In this document: piece after piece, positions 9,261 to 16,284 of the stretch
Numbering within the stretch: position 1 is the first letter of the stretch
Layout of the letters: every line of letters starts with the position of its first letter
NCBI GenBank assembly: GCA_006226595.1
Contig: SBGP01000012.1
Span: 27,154 to 91,153 of the forward strand
Direction of reading: 5' to 3'
Length of the DNA: 64,000 nucleotides
DNA from: Deltaproteobacteria bacterium
Lineage (GTDB): Bacteria; Myxococcota_A; UBA796; GCA-2862545
The notes under the pieces: generated by a model
Databases searched by the model: none
What the model saw: only the letters and a program-made list of their open reading frames with translations
Told to the model about the DNA's origin: nothing
Position numbers and translations under genes: made by a program

Positions 9261-9746
9261 ATGACCCTCGTCTGGATCACCGTCGCAGTGCTCACCGCGG
9301 TCCTCATGGAGCCGTGGGCGGCTTTCGTTCACCGGGTGCTGTGGCACGGTCCCCTGTGGTCGTGGCACGAGAGCCACCACGTCGAGACCGAGGGCTGGTT
9401 CGAGGCCAACGACACCTTCGCGTTGATGCACGCCATCCCGGCGATCGTGCTCATCGTCGGCGGCTGCGAGTGGCAGGGCAGCGCGCTCGCCGCGAACGTC
9501 GCCTTCGGCGTGGGCATCGGCATGACGATGTTCGGTGCGTCCTATGCCCTCGTGCACGACGGGCTGGTGCACGAGCGGCTTCCGGTGAAGTTCCTGCTCC
9601 GCTGGCGCTGGTTCCGCCGGATCCGCGGTGCGCACCGCCGCCACCACACGGGCGGCGGCTACCCCTACGGCCTGTTCTGGGGTCCGACCGAGCTTCAGGA
9701 CGCGGTGCGTCGCGGCGACGTCGCTCGCGAGCAGTCGCAGAGCTAG
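9261..9746 (+). CDS. crtZ: Beta-carotene 3-hydroxylase (CrtZ type)
   Basis: 161 residues, the usual CrtZ length. This family of membrane non-haem di-iron enzymes hydroxylates beta-ionone rings of carotenoids. The histidine clusters are present: HRVLWH (24-29), HESHH (36-40), VHDGLVHERLP and AHRRHH. Hydrophobic segments at about 2-18, 53-70 and 78-98 fit a membrane enzyme. The ATG at 9261 directly opens the first membrane segment. The gene is alone, with no other carotenoid gene nearby, and sits behind CarH-like direct repeats, so light regulation is plausible. Its stop overlaps the stop of the convergent ThrE gene by a few bases. Confidence 0.85.
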   Translation: MTLVWITVAVLTAVLMEPWAAFVHRVLWHGPLWSWHESHHVETEGWFEANDTFALMHAIPAIVLIVGGCEWQGSALAANVAFGVGIGMTMFGASYALVHDGLVHERLPVKFLLRWRWFRRIRGAHRRHHTGGGYPYGLFWGPTELQDAVRRGDVAREQSQS

Positions 9747-10951
9747 GCCGCCGTTGCCCGGCTGACCGGGATCACCGCGTGTCCGAGCAGCAGGCCGCCC
9801 ACGAGTGCGGTGGCCGACAGGCCCATCTGGAACGCGACCTCCACGCCAGCCACGGCCTCGCCGGACATGAGCGCGTCCACGGCGCGAAAGCCGAGGGAGC
9901 CCGGGACGAGCAGCAGGATGCCGGGCACCTGGGTCAGCGCGGTGGGGCCGTGGCTGCGACGGGCGAGCGCGTTCGACCACACGGTCACCGCGAAGGCGGC
10001 GAGGGCCGGGCCCAGCCCGCCGAGCAGGGCGCTGCCGAGCGTGCTGGAGCGCGTGGCAATCACCGCGGTGAGGGCAATCACCGGGAGTGCCCAGCCGGGC
10101 GCACGCAGCAGCACGGTGAACGCGAGCGCCACCGAGATCAGCGACCAGGCCTCGGTGACTGCGGGCATCGCGACGTGTACGGGCTCGAGGGCGGGACCGA
10201 GGGCCTGGGTCAGCGCGCGGCCGAGCGCGACGCCGAACCCGAGCTGGAGCAGGGCCATCGCGGCGCCGATGGCGCGACCGCTGCCGGTGATGCGGTGGCC
10301 GGTGGCGAGCTCGGCCATGCCCACGGTCAGCGAGAAGCCGGGGAGGAAGACGAGCAGGCCCGCGAGCACCGCGATGGAGCTATCGAGCGGCATCACCGTC
10401 GCCATCGCCGTGACGCTGCCACCGACGAGCATGGCGGCAACCGTGCTCACGAGCGCTCCCTGCTTCACGAACACCGCGGCCAGGCCAGCGAGCAGTCCTG
10501 CCACGGCGCCGCCGACGGTCTCGTGTAGTCCGCCTCCGAAGACGGGGGCGGCCGCAGCGGCACACAGGGTGAAGGCCGCAACGATGGCGGTGCGGCCGTA
10601 GGGATCGGCGCTGCGCTCGATGATGTCGAGAGCCTCGAGCGCCTGATCGGCATCGAGCTCGTGACGACTGACCCGCTCGGCGAGGGCGTGCAGCGACACC
10701 AGCCGCGACAGATCGGGCTCGCCGGGGTTCGACAGCTGCATGGTGACTCGCTCGTCGCCGACGGTGGCGAGCACCGCGCTCGGCAGCGCGAAGATGCGCA
10801 CGGGGACGCCCCACGTGTCGGTGAACGTGGCCATGGCCTCCTCGAGGCGATGCGCCGGTGAACCCGCACGATGCATGGCGGCAGCCAGGCGAAGGGCGAA
10901 GATGGCGGGACGCGGGGTCGTCTCGGGAAGGGCGAGCGGCTGGGTGTTCAT
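9743..10951 (-). CDS. ThrE-family threonine/serine exporter
   Basis: 402 residues. The N-terminal half has the amphipathic ThrE_1 domain (ALRLAAAMHRAGSPAHRLEEAM, and VRIFALPSAVLATVGD). About ten transmembrane segments follow, covering both ThrE_1 and ThrE_2 membrane parts in one chain, as in Corynebacterium ThrE. Such proteins export threonine and serine by proton exchange. The ATG at 10951 was preferred to an upstream in-frame start because it leaves the divergent promoter region free. It is divergent from an Lrp/AsnC regulator 88 bp away, a usual arrangement for amino-acid-responsive exporter control. Confidence 0.85.
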   Translation of the reverse strand: MNTQPLALPETTPRPAIFALRLAAAMHRAGSPAHRLEEAMATFTDTWGVPVRIFALPSAVLATVGDERVTMQLSNPGEPDLSRLVSLHALAERVSRHELDADQALEALDIIERSADPYGRTAIVAAFTLCAAAAAPVFGGGLHETVGGAVAGLLAGLAAVFVKQGALVSTVAAMLVGGSVTAMATVMPLDSSIAVLAGLLVFLPGFSLTVGMAELATGHRITGSGRAIGAAMALLQLGFGVALGRALTQALGPALEPVHVAMPAVTEAWSLISVALAFTVLLRAPGWALPVIALTAVIATRSSTLGSALLGGLGPALAAFAVTVWSNALARRSHGPTALTQVPGILLLVPGSLGFRAVDALMSGEAVAGVEVAFQMGLSATALVGGLLLGHAVIPVSRATAA

Positions 10952-11039
10952 AGTCCTAAATTCCAATCCCAGGTTCTGATGCCAAACTATCCGCGGGTTT
11001 TCTGTGCGTCGCTCGAATACACTGCGGAAGTGAGGGGCT

Positions 11040-11516
11040 ATGCGCACGCTGGACCGAATCGACTACGCCATCATCCGCGCTCTGCAGAACAATGGACGGC
11101 TGTCCAACAAGGAACTCGCGCATGTGGTGGGTCTCGCGCCGTCTTCGTGCCTTGCACGGGTTCGGGCCCTGCGCGACGACGGGGTCCTTGGTGAGACCCG
11201 CACCGAGGTTGCGCCCGGGCGGGTCGGCGTGGGCCTGCAGGCGATGGTGTTCGTGCGCCTGCGCCTGCACGAGCGGGACGCGTTCGAGTCCTTCCGTAGC
11301 CACGCGCTCGCGATGGATGAGCTCGTCGCCCTGTACCAGCTCTCGGGAGCGGACGACTTTCTCGCCCACGTCGCGGTCCGCGATGCCGAGCACTTGCGTC
11401 AGCTGACGATGGACGGCTTCGCCTCGCGCCCGGAGGTCGGGCACCTCTCCACGTCACTGCTGTTCGGCGCCGAGACCCGCACGCTTCCGGTGTACGAGCC
11501 CGACGACGCCAGCTAG
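11040..11516 (+). CDS. Lrp/AsnC-family transcriptional regulator
   Basis: 158 residues, the standard size. An N-terminal winged helix-turn-helix (LDRIDYAIIRALQNNGRLSNKELA, then VVGLAPSSCLARVRAL) precedes a C-terminal RAM/ligand-binding domain (GVGLQAMVFVRL; LYQLSGADDFLAHVAV). The family binds DNA as dimers to octamers and responds to amino acids. Divergence from the ThrE exporter suggests it controls export of an amino acid it senses. The stop overlaps the convergent SDR stop by 4 bp. Confidence 0.9.
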   Translation: MRTLDRIDYAIIRALQNNGRLSNKELAHVVGLAPSSCLARVRALRDDGVLGETRTEVAPGRVGVGLQAMVFVRLRLHERDAFESFRSHALAMDELVALYQLSGADDFLAHVAVRDAEHLRQLTMDGFASRPEVGHLSTSLLFGAETRTLPVYEPDDAS

Positions 11517-12298
11517 AGCTCCTTCTTGCCGCGCTGGAGCAGCCGGTGGCGCAGGCTCGTGGGCAACAGCCTGAGCAGGTGCAGCACCTTCGCGTCCCAC
11601 GGCACCACCGAGCGAGCGGTCTCGCGCTCGATGGCGCGGACGACCGCTGCGGCGATGACGTCGGGAGAGGCGCCCTTCTTCCACCGGGCCTCGACCTCGG
11701 CCTGGGTCTTGCCCGGCATGTTCACGTCGCCGGCGGCGACGATGTTGGTGTCGATCAGCCCGGGACAGATGGCGAGCACCCGCACGCCCTGCGGGGCCAG
11801 CTCGGCGTCGAGGGACTCGGACAGGCCCATCACGCCGAACTTGCTCGTGCAGTAGGCGGCGCTGTTCGGCACGCCCACCAGCCCGAGGATGCTCGCGGTG
11901 TTCACGATGATGCCCTCGCCGCGCTCGAGCATCGCCGGCGAGAAGAAGTGCACCCCGTGCACGACCCCCCGCAGGTTGATGTCGAGCACGCGCTGCCAGT
12001 CCTCGAGGCGCATGGCCTGCACCGGCTTGCCGACACCGATGCCGGCGTTGTTGTGGAGGATGTCGACCCGCCCCTCGGCGTCGAGCACACGCTCGGCGAG
12101 TCGCTGGACGGCGGCGGGGTCCGAGACGTCGACCACGTGGCCGGTGGCGCCGAGCTCGTCCGCGACCTCACCGAGGGCCTCGGTCTGGACGTCGGCGAGG
12201 TGTACGCGCGCGCCCCGAGCGTGGAGCGCTCGCGCGGTGGACCGCCCGATGCCCGATGCCGCGCCGGTGACTACCGCGACTCGTCCTCGGATGTCCAT
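11513..12298 (-). CDS. Short-chain dehydrogenase/reductase
   Basis: 261 residues with the classical SDR pattern: nucleotide-binding TGAASGIG near residue 11, NNAGIG, a catalytic Ser region (NTASILG) and YCTSK with catalytic Tyr and Lys. An Asp after beta-2 (HLADVQ) favours NAD(H). The C-terminus is extended and basic (LLPTSLRHRLLQRGKKEL), a tail often seen in membrane-associated SDRs acting on lipids or hydrophobic substrates. The ATG at 12298 gives the typical start MDIRGRVAVVTG. Substrate unknown. Confidence 0.9.
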   Translation of the reverse strand: MDIRGRVAVVTGAASGIGRSTARALHARGARVHLADVQTEALGEVADELGATGHVVDVSDPAAVQRLAERVLDAEGRVDILHNNAGIGVGKPVQAMRLEDWQRVLDINLRGVVHGVHFFSPAMLERGEGIIVNTASILGLVGVPNSAAYCTSKFGVMGLSESLDAELAPQGVRVLAICPGLIDTNIVAAGDVNMPGKTQAEVEARWKKGASPDVIAAAVVRAIERETARSVVPWDAKVLHLLRLLPTSLRHRLLQRGKKEL

Positions 12299-12329
12299 CG
12301 TCCCTCCTCGGCGTGAACCATAGCGCGCG

Positions 12330-12719
12330 TCACAGCGGGCGGCGCTCGCCCATGGCGTACCGGCGCAGGTCGTTGAGGTCGAGGCACAGCGCGGTGAGGT
12401 TCATGGCGAGCACCATCCGGAGCCACTGGCCGTGAGTGCCGTCGGCTGGTGCCTCGGCGAGGTGCGGGAACAGCCACACCACCAGCCCGAGCCACGGGAG
12501 GTGGGCTGCCGCGACCAGGCGCGTGAACCCCTGTGCGCGCGTGAGCGCGGCTCCGAGCGCGATGCACGCGAGGTACGTCCCGAGCACGACGGCGCCTTCG
12601 CGGTCGAGAAAGGCGAGGGGAGCGAGCCCGTTGACGAGGAGCAGCATGCCCGCCCACAGCTGCCAGGTCACTTCGAGGCGGCCGTGCCCGACGAGGTACT
12701 CGCGCAGCCCGGTCAGCAC
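12330..12719 (-). CDS. Small four-helix membrane protein
   Basis: About 129 residues; not recognised. Four hydrophobic segments are visible (WQLWAGMLLLVNGLAPLAF; VVLGTYLACIALGAAL; LVAAAHLPWLGLVVWLF; LRMVLAMNLTALCL), ending in a basic tail. The proposed GTG start at 12719 overlaps the end of the RlpA-like gene by 7 bp (GTGCTGA contains that gene's stop). Later in-frame starts would remove part of the N-terminal cytoplasmic segment. The start is uncertain; the reading frame is convincing. Confidence 0.6.
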   Translation of the reverse strand: MLTGLREYLVGHGRLEVTWQLWAGMLLLVNGLAPLAFLDREGAVVLGTYLACIALGAALTRAQGFTRLVAAAHLPWLGLVVWLFPHLAEAPADGTHGQWLRMVLAMNLTALCLDLNDLRRYAMGERRPL

Positions 12720-13081
12720 TTCTCGTACTTCTTCTTGCAGCCGACGACGCGGAACTCCACGGGGCCGTGTCCAGCGTCGATCAGACCGATGCGCTTGGCC
12801 GCCTTCTGCGACAGGTCGAGCACGCGGCCGTGAGCGTAGGGCCCGCGGTCGTTGATGACGACGCGCACCTTCTTGCCCGTGTCCACGCTCTTCACGGCGA
12901 GCACCGTGCCGAAGGGCAGGGTCTTGTGCGCTGCGGTGCGCCGTCCAGGCCGAAAGCGCTCGCCGCTCGCGGTGGGCTTGCCGCGAAAGCCGGGCCCGTA
13001 CCAGGAGGCGGTGCCTCGCTGGATCGGTGCCTTGGCGCAGCCGACGAGGAGGAGCAGCAGAAGGGGAAGCATTCGAGCCAT
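12713..13081 (-). CDS. RlpA-like double-psi beta-barrel lipoprotein
   Basis: 122 residues. A type II signal peptide (MARMLPLLLLLLVGC, lipidated Cys15) is followed by one RlpA-like domain with GTASWYGPGFRGKPTASGE near the start and the conserved NDRGPY with its catalytic-type Asp. RlpA proteins cleave peptidoglycan strands lacking stem peptides or bind septal wall. This one has no SPOR domain, so septal targeting by SPOR is not expected. The end overlaps the start of a small membrane protein gene by 7 bp. Confidence 0.85.
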   Translation of the reverse strand: MARMLPLLLLLLVGCAKAPIQRGTASWYGPGFRGKPTASGERFRPGRRTAAHKTLPFGTVLAVKSVDTGKKVRVVINDRGPYAHGRVLDLSQKAAKRIGLIDAGHGPVEFRVVGCKKKYEKC

Positions 13082-13138
13082 CGACCCTGGATAACCGGCG
13101 GCACGTGTGTACAAGGGGATGCACGCGGTGGAGGATTC

Positions 13139-13741
13139 GTGAAGGACATGCCGAGTGCGCTGGTCGCACCCCTGGTGATTGCGACGGTGTTCGGGGTGTT
13201 CGCCCTGGCTGGCGTCGCGGGAGGCTGCATCGGAGGACTGTCCGTCGCCACCCAGGGGACCTACCCGATGCCTCCGGGTATGGCGGACTCCTTCGCGCTG
13301 GTCATGGAGCGCACCCGCTGGGTGACCTTCGGTTCGATTGGCGTGGCCCTGCTGTTCGCGCTGCCCACCGGCGTGCTTCTCCTCGGCGGGGCGCTGGCCA
13401 CGGTCATGCGCAAGGCGGTGGGCCAGCGCATGCTCGCGTTCGGCTTTGCATGGGCCGTGCTCTCCGAGCTCGTCGGCTTCGCGTGGGGCATCGCCGCCCA
13501 GGTGCTCGTGCTCGGACCGACCATGGAGCTGCTCGACAACGTGCTCACGTTGCCGAGCAACACCGGCCAGCCGTTGCCTCCGGGCTTCGAGCACCTCGGC
13601 ACGTTCGTGATGGCCATCACCGCCATCGCGGTGCTCGCGAGCCTGGTGTGGATTGCCGTCAAGGTACTCGCCTATCTGTGGGCGAGGAGGCAGGTCCAGC
13701 GGGAGGAGGTCTCGGAGTGGTACGCAGCCCTCGAGGGCTGA
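13139..13741 (+). CDS. Four-helix membrane protein of unknown function
   Basis: 200 residues from a GTG at 13139, which has GGAGG four bases upstream; an in-frame ATG at 13148 is the alternative. Four strongly hydrophobic segments occur (LVIATVFGVFALAGVAGG; VTFGSIGVALLFALPTGVLLL; GFAWAVLSELVGFAWGIAAQ; AITAIAVLASLVWIAVKV). A polar periplasmic loop lies between the third and fourth helices, and a charged C-terminus ends in EEVSEWYAALEG. No family was recognised. It is divergent from the RlpA-like gene. Confidence 0.7.
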   Translation: MKDMPSALVAPLVIATVFGVFALAGVAGGCIGGLSVATQGTYPMPPGMADSFALVMERTRWVTFGSIGVALLFALPTGVLLLGGALATVMRKAVGQRMLAFGFAWAVLSELVGFAWGIAAQVLVLGPTMELLDNVLTLPSNTGQPLPPGFEHLGTFVMAITAIAVLASLVWIAVKVLAYLWARRQVQREEVSEWYAALEG

Positions 13742-13748
13742 CGGGCGA

Positions 13749-13952
13749 CTACCAGGCCCGGAAGCGCCGGCGGTGGGGCGTGATGTCGGCGACCAGACGG
13801 CCGACCATCGAATCCTCTTCGTCTCCGACCATCACGAAGCCGGCGCGGTCCATCGGGTCGCGCGGGGTCAGCTCGAACGGACGGGGCAGCTCGAACGGGT
13901 GCTTGCGCACGCCTTCACGCGATTCGGCCAGGTCCCAGCGGTTCGAGTGCAT
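13749..13952 (-). CDS. Small hypothetical protein (67 aa)
   Basis: Starts at ATG 13952 with GGGAGAG five bases upstream; a GTG four codons earlier lacks this spacing. The codons are strongly G/C-ending like the neighbours, which supports a real gene. The product is hydrophilic, rich in Arg, Asp and Pro (MHSNRWDLAESREGVRKH ... PHRRRFRAW), with no signal peptide or membrane helix. It is not recognised and lies tail to tail with the membrane protein that ends at 13741. Confidence 0.55.
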   Translation of the reverse strand: MHSNRWDLAESREGVRKHPFELPRPFELTPRDPMDRAGFVMVGDEEDSMVGRLVADITPHRRRFRAW

Positions 13953-14043
13953 CGGCTCTCCCACTTCCCGACACGCCTTCTCGTCGGTAAGTGCAAATAA
14001 TGTAACACGGGTGAACCGTGGCAGTGGTCACGCAGATGTGAGG

Positions 14044-14244
14044 CTATTCCGTGACGCCTGTCTGGATTTCAGCTTGTTCCTCGACAATGACGGCATCGTC
14101 GTCGCCCTCGTCGTCCTGGGGCAGCAAGCTGATGCAGGGTTCCCCATAGAGCTCGCGCTGGAGGCGGTCGTAGGGTCGTTCGAGCTCGGTGGCTTCCTCG
14201 TCGACGAACAATGGCTCACTCCTGTGGTGGTTCAGGAAGAGCAT
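14044..14244 (-). CDS. Small acidic hypothetical protein (66 aa)
   Basis: An ATG at 14244 opens a 66-residue frame whose C-terminal half is very acidic (DDEGDDDAVIVEEQAE). Codon use is G/C-ending but weaker than in the flanking genes, and there is no clear ribosome binding site. It is not recognised. It could be a small cytoplasmic protein or a chance frame; the acidic composition and lack of arginine-rich shadow character favour a gene. Confidence 0.4.
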   Translation of the reverse strand: MLFLNHHRSEPLFVDEEATELERPYDRLQRELYGEPCISLLPQDDEGDDDAVIVEEQAEIQTGVTE

Positions 14245-14272
14245 GCGGCGGGGCGGTGAGGCACATCCTCTC

Positions 14273-14302
14273 AGGTGGCTGACGGGCGCCTTTCAGTCAC
14301 CT
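14273..14302 (-). terminator. Hairpin after the 14332-14892 gene
   Basis: On the minus strand AGGTGACTGA and TCAGCCACCT form a ten-pair stem with one mismatch and a ten-base loop, 30 bases beyond the stop at 14332. No T-run follows, so it is a weak intrinsic terminator or an mRNA end stabiliser. Confidence 0.45.
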
Positions 14303-14331
14303 GACACGTCGGCCGCCTGGAAGGCAGCCTG

Positions 14332-14892
14332 CTAGTGGCTGGAGAGGTCCCAGGAGAGCGTGCCATGGCCATAGCCGCTGCCGACGTGGAGCTCGACGAG
14401 GCGCGGGTTCTCGACCGTCGACGCGAAGCGGGCCACCCACAGCTCGGACCAGATGTTGAGGTGCGTGAACAGGGCGCGCTGCACGCTGGTCGGCTTGTCG
14501 AGCTCGTACACGGTGACGAGCGACTGCGGCTGCCCATCGGCCTCGAGGCGGAGCATCCACCCGTCTTCGCCCGTCCCGAACTGGTGGTTGGGCTTGGGCG
14601 AGTCCGAGGAGAAGACCACCTCGTGGTACGCGGTGGCGTCCTCGCGGTTTCGGCGCACGAAGTCCGCGTGCTCCTCGTCCGAGGTGCCGGTCAGCGTGCG
14701 GCGCTCGTCGGCGTAGGTGTCGCGGAAGTCGCGGGTGAGGAGGGTCGCCCGCATGATCAGCGCGGTCTCGAAGCCCTCGTAGACGATGAGCTCCTCGGTG
14801 TGGGCCTTCAGCGCGCGCTTGTAGGTGCGCGACGGTGTGGCTGCGACCAGGAACAGCAACGAGCCGGCGAGCAGGGCAACCCTGGCCCTCAT
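14332..14892 (-). CDS. Secreted protein of unknown function coupled to pyrE
   Basis: 186 residues, not recognised. The N-terminus is a signal peptide (MRARVALLAGSLLFLVAA before TPS). The rest is a soluble mixed alpha/beta sequence with many Thr, Arg and Glu, ending in GSGYGHGTLSWDLSSH. The ATG overlaps the pyrE stop in an ATGA tetranucleotide, so it is probably translated by ribosomes leaving pyrE, although its product is exported and has no obvious link to pyrimidine synthesis. Confidence 0.7.
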   Translation of the reverse strand: MRARVALLAGSLLFLVAATPSRTYKRALKAHTEELIVYEGFETALIMRATLLTRDFRDTYADERRTLTGTSDEEHADFVRRNREDATAYHEVVFSSDSPKPNHQFGTGEDGWMLRLEADGQPQSLVTVYELDKPTSVQRALFTHLNIWSELWVARFASTVENPRLVELHVGSGYGHGTLSWDLSSH

Positions 14893-15440
14893 GCCTTGCC
14901 CTCGAGCTGAGCCCGCGTCGCGAGCGCCTCGAGGGTGAAGCCGTGCTCGGCGAGTCGCTCGGAGGCGCCTTCCTGGCGGTCGACCACGGTCAGCGTCTGC
15001 ACGACGTCGAGACCCGCTTCGCGGGCGCGGTCCACCGCCTTGAGCAGCGAGCCGCCCGTGGTGGTGGTGTCCTCGACGATGCACACCTTGCTGCCCTCGG
15101 GCAGGTTGCCGAGGCCGACGACGTAGGCGCCGACGCCATGGCCCTTGGGCTCCTTGCGGATCAGGAAGCCGTGTACCGGGCGTCCGAGGTGTCCCGACAG
15201 GGCCGCAGCCGAGCTCGCCACCGGATCGGCACCCATGGTCAGGCCGCCGACGCCGACGACGCCGTCAGCGAGTCGCTCGAGCACGAGCTGGGCCACGAGG
15301 GCGGAGCCCCGCGCGTGCAGCGTCGTCTGGCGCGCGTCCACGTAGAAGTCGGAGGTCTTGCCGCTCGCGAGGGTGAAGGTTCCGTACTTCACGGACTTCT
15401 CTCGCAGCAGCGCCAGCAGTTCGGTGTGCGCGTCGCTCAT
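14889..15440 (-). CDS. pyrE: Orotate phosphoribosyltransferase
   Basis: 183 residues. The enzyme converts orotate and PRPP to OMP, step five of de novo UMP synthesis. The PRPP-binding loop is visible (VCIVEDTTTTGGS), as are the flexible-loop lysine and histidine region (RKEPKGHGVG) and the N-terminal GTFTLASGKTSDFYVDAR that contacts orotate. The ATG at 15440 gives the normal start (MSDAHTELLALL); twelve earlier in-frame codons would run back towards the hydrolase stop. No other pyr gene is nearby. Confidence 0.93.
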   Translation of the reverse strand: MSDAHTELLALLREKSVKYGTFTLASGKTSDFYVDARQTTLHARGSALVAQLVLERLADGVVGVGGLTMGADPVASSAAALSGHLGRPVHGFLIRKEPKGHGVGAYVVGLGNLPEGSKVCIVEDTTTTGGSLLKAVDRAREAGLDVVQTLTVVDRQEGASERLAEHGFTLEALATRAQLEGKA

Positions 15441-15450
15441 GGTGCTCTCA

Positions 15451-16281
15451 TCACCCCTGGGCGGGGGCGCCGTCAAGGTGCGCGAGCATCCACCCGGCGA
15501 TCTCGCGGGTGAAGGCGTCGTTTCCGGGCTCGTTGTGGACCTCGTGCTTGAGGCCGCTTCGCGGCAACAGCTCGATCTCGGCCCGGTAGTCGGACCCGAA
15601 CTGGCGGGCCGCCGGGTCGCTGATGATCGGGTCCTCGGTGCCCCACGTGATGAGCAGCGGCGTGGTGTAGCGACCGACGTGGTCCCCGATGCGGCCGCGG
15701 GCCGCGTTGAACTCGGTGAGCCAGCGGGGGGTCGCCCAGTGATGGACGAGGGGGTCCGCCTCGTAGGCGTCCACCACCGCGCGGTCGGTGCAGATCATGT
15801 CGGAGGAGAGCTCGTTGTCGAGCTGCAGACTCGGCCACACGCGGGTGAGGATCTTCGCGCCCTGGGCCTTCCACATCGGCACCTTCACCGCGGGCTCGAA
15901 GGGAGGCGCCGAGATCGCTGCGGCCTGGACCCGGTCCTCGTTCGCGCGCAGCCAGTCCATGGTGATGATGCTGCCCATGGAGTGGCCGTACACGAAGAAG
16001 CGGCCGGGGATTTCCTTGGCCACGGTCTCGATGTCGTCGTGGTACTTGTGCCAGCGCTCGACGAAGCCCTGCTTGCCGCCGCTGCGTCCGTGGCCGCGGA
16101 CGTCGACGCCGCGCACGCGGATGCCGTGCGCGTTGAAGGCCCGAGCGACGTGCTCGTAGCGGGCGATGTGCTCGCCGAGTCCGTGCACGAGCAGCAGATC
16201 GGCCTTCACCTCCACCTCGGGCTCCCAGAGCTGGGCGTGGATGTGGGTGCCATCCGTGGAGGTGCGGGTCAGTTCAGTCAT
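15451..16281 (-). CDS. Monoacylglycerol lipase-like alpha/beta hydrolase
   Basis: 276 residues, Hydrolase_4 (serine aminopeptidase S33) type. Visible elements are the oxyanion region LLVHGLGEHIARY, the family motif DVRGHGRSGGKQGFV, the nucleophile elbow GHSMGS (Ser101), an acid near 216 (WGTEDPIIS) and a histidine near 246 (GLKHEVHNE). There is no signal peptide, so it is probably cytoplasmic or peripheral. These enzymes release fatty acids from monoacylglycerols. It lies 3 bp downstream of the TRAP permease and 10 bp upstream of pyrE in one minus-strand run. Confidence 0.88.
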   Translation of the reverse strand: MTELTRTSTDGTHIHAQLWEPEVEVKADLLLVHGLGEHIARYEHVARAFNAHGIRVRGVDVRGHGRSGGKQGFVERWHKYHDDIETVAKEIPGRFFVYGHSMGSIITMDWLRANEDRVQAAAISAPPFEPAVKVPMWKAQGAKILTRVWPSLQLDNELSSDMICTDRAVVDAYEADPLVHHWATPRWLTEFNAARGRIGDHVGRYTTPLLITWGTEDPIISDPAARQFGSDYRAEIELLPRSGLKHEVHNEPGNDAFTREIAGWMLAHLDGAPAQG

Positions 16282-16284
16282 GAA

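Noticed and set aside
13101..13130. GTGTACA followed by TGCACG near the rlpA/membrane-protein start, similar to the crtZ repeats
   Set aside because: Only one good half-site; the second match is poor and spaced 10 bp, so it does not meet the direct-repeat pattern.
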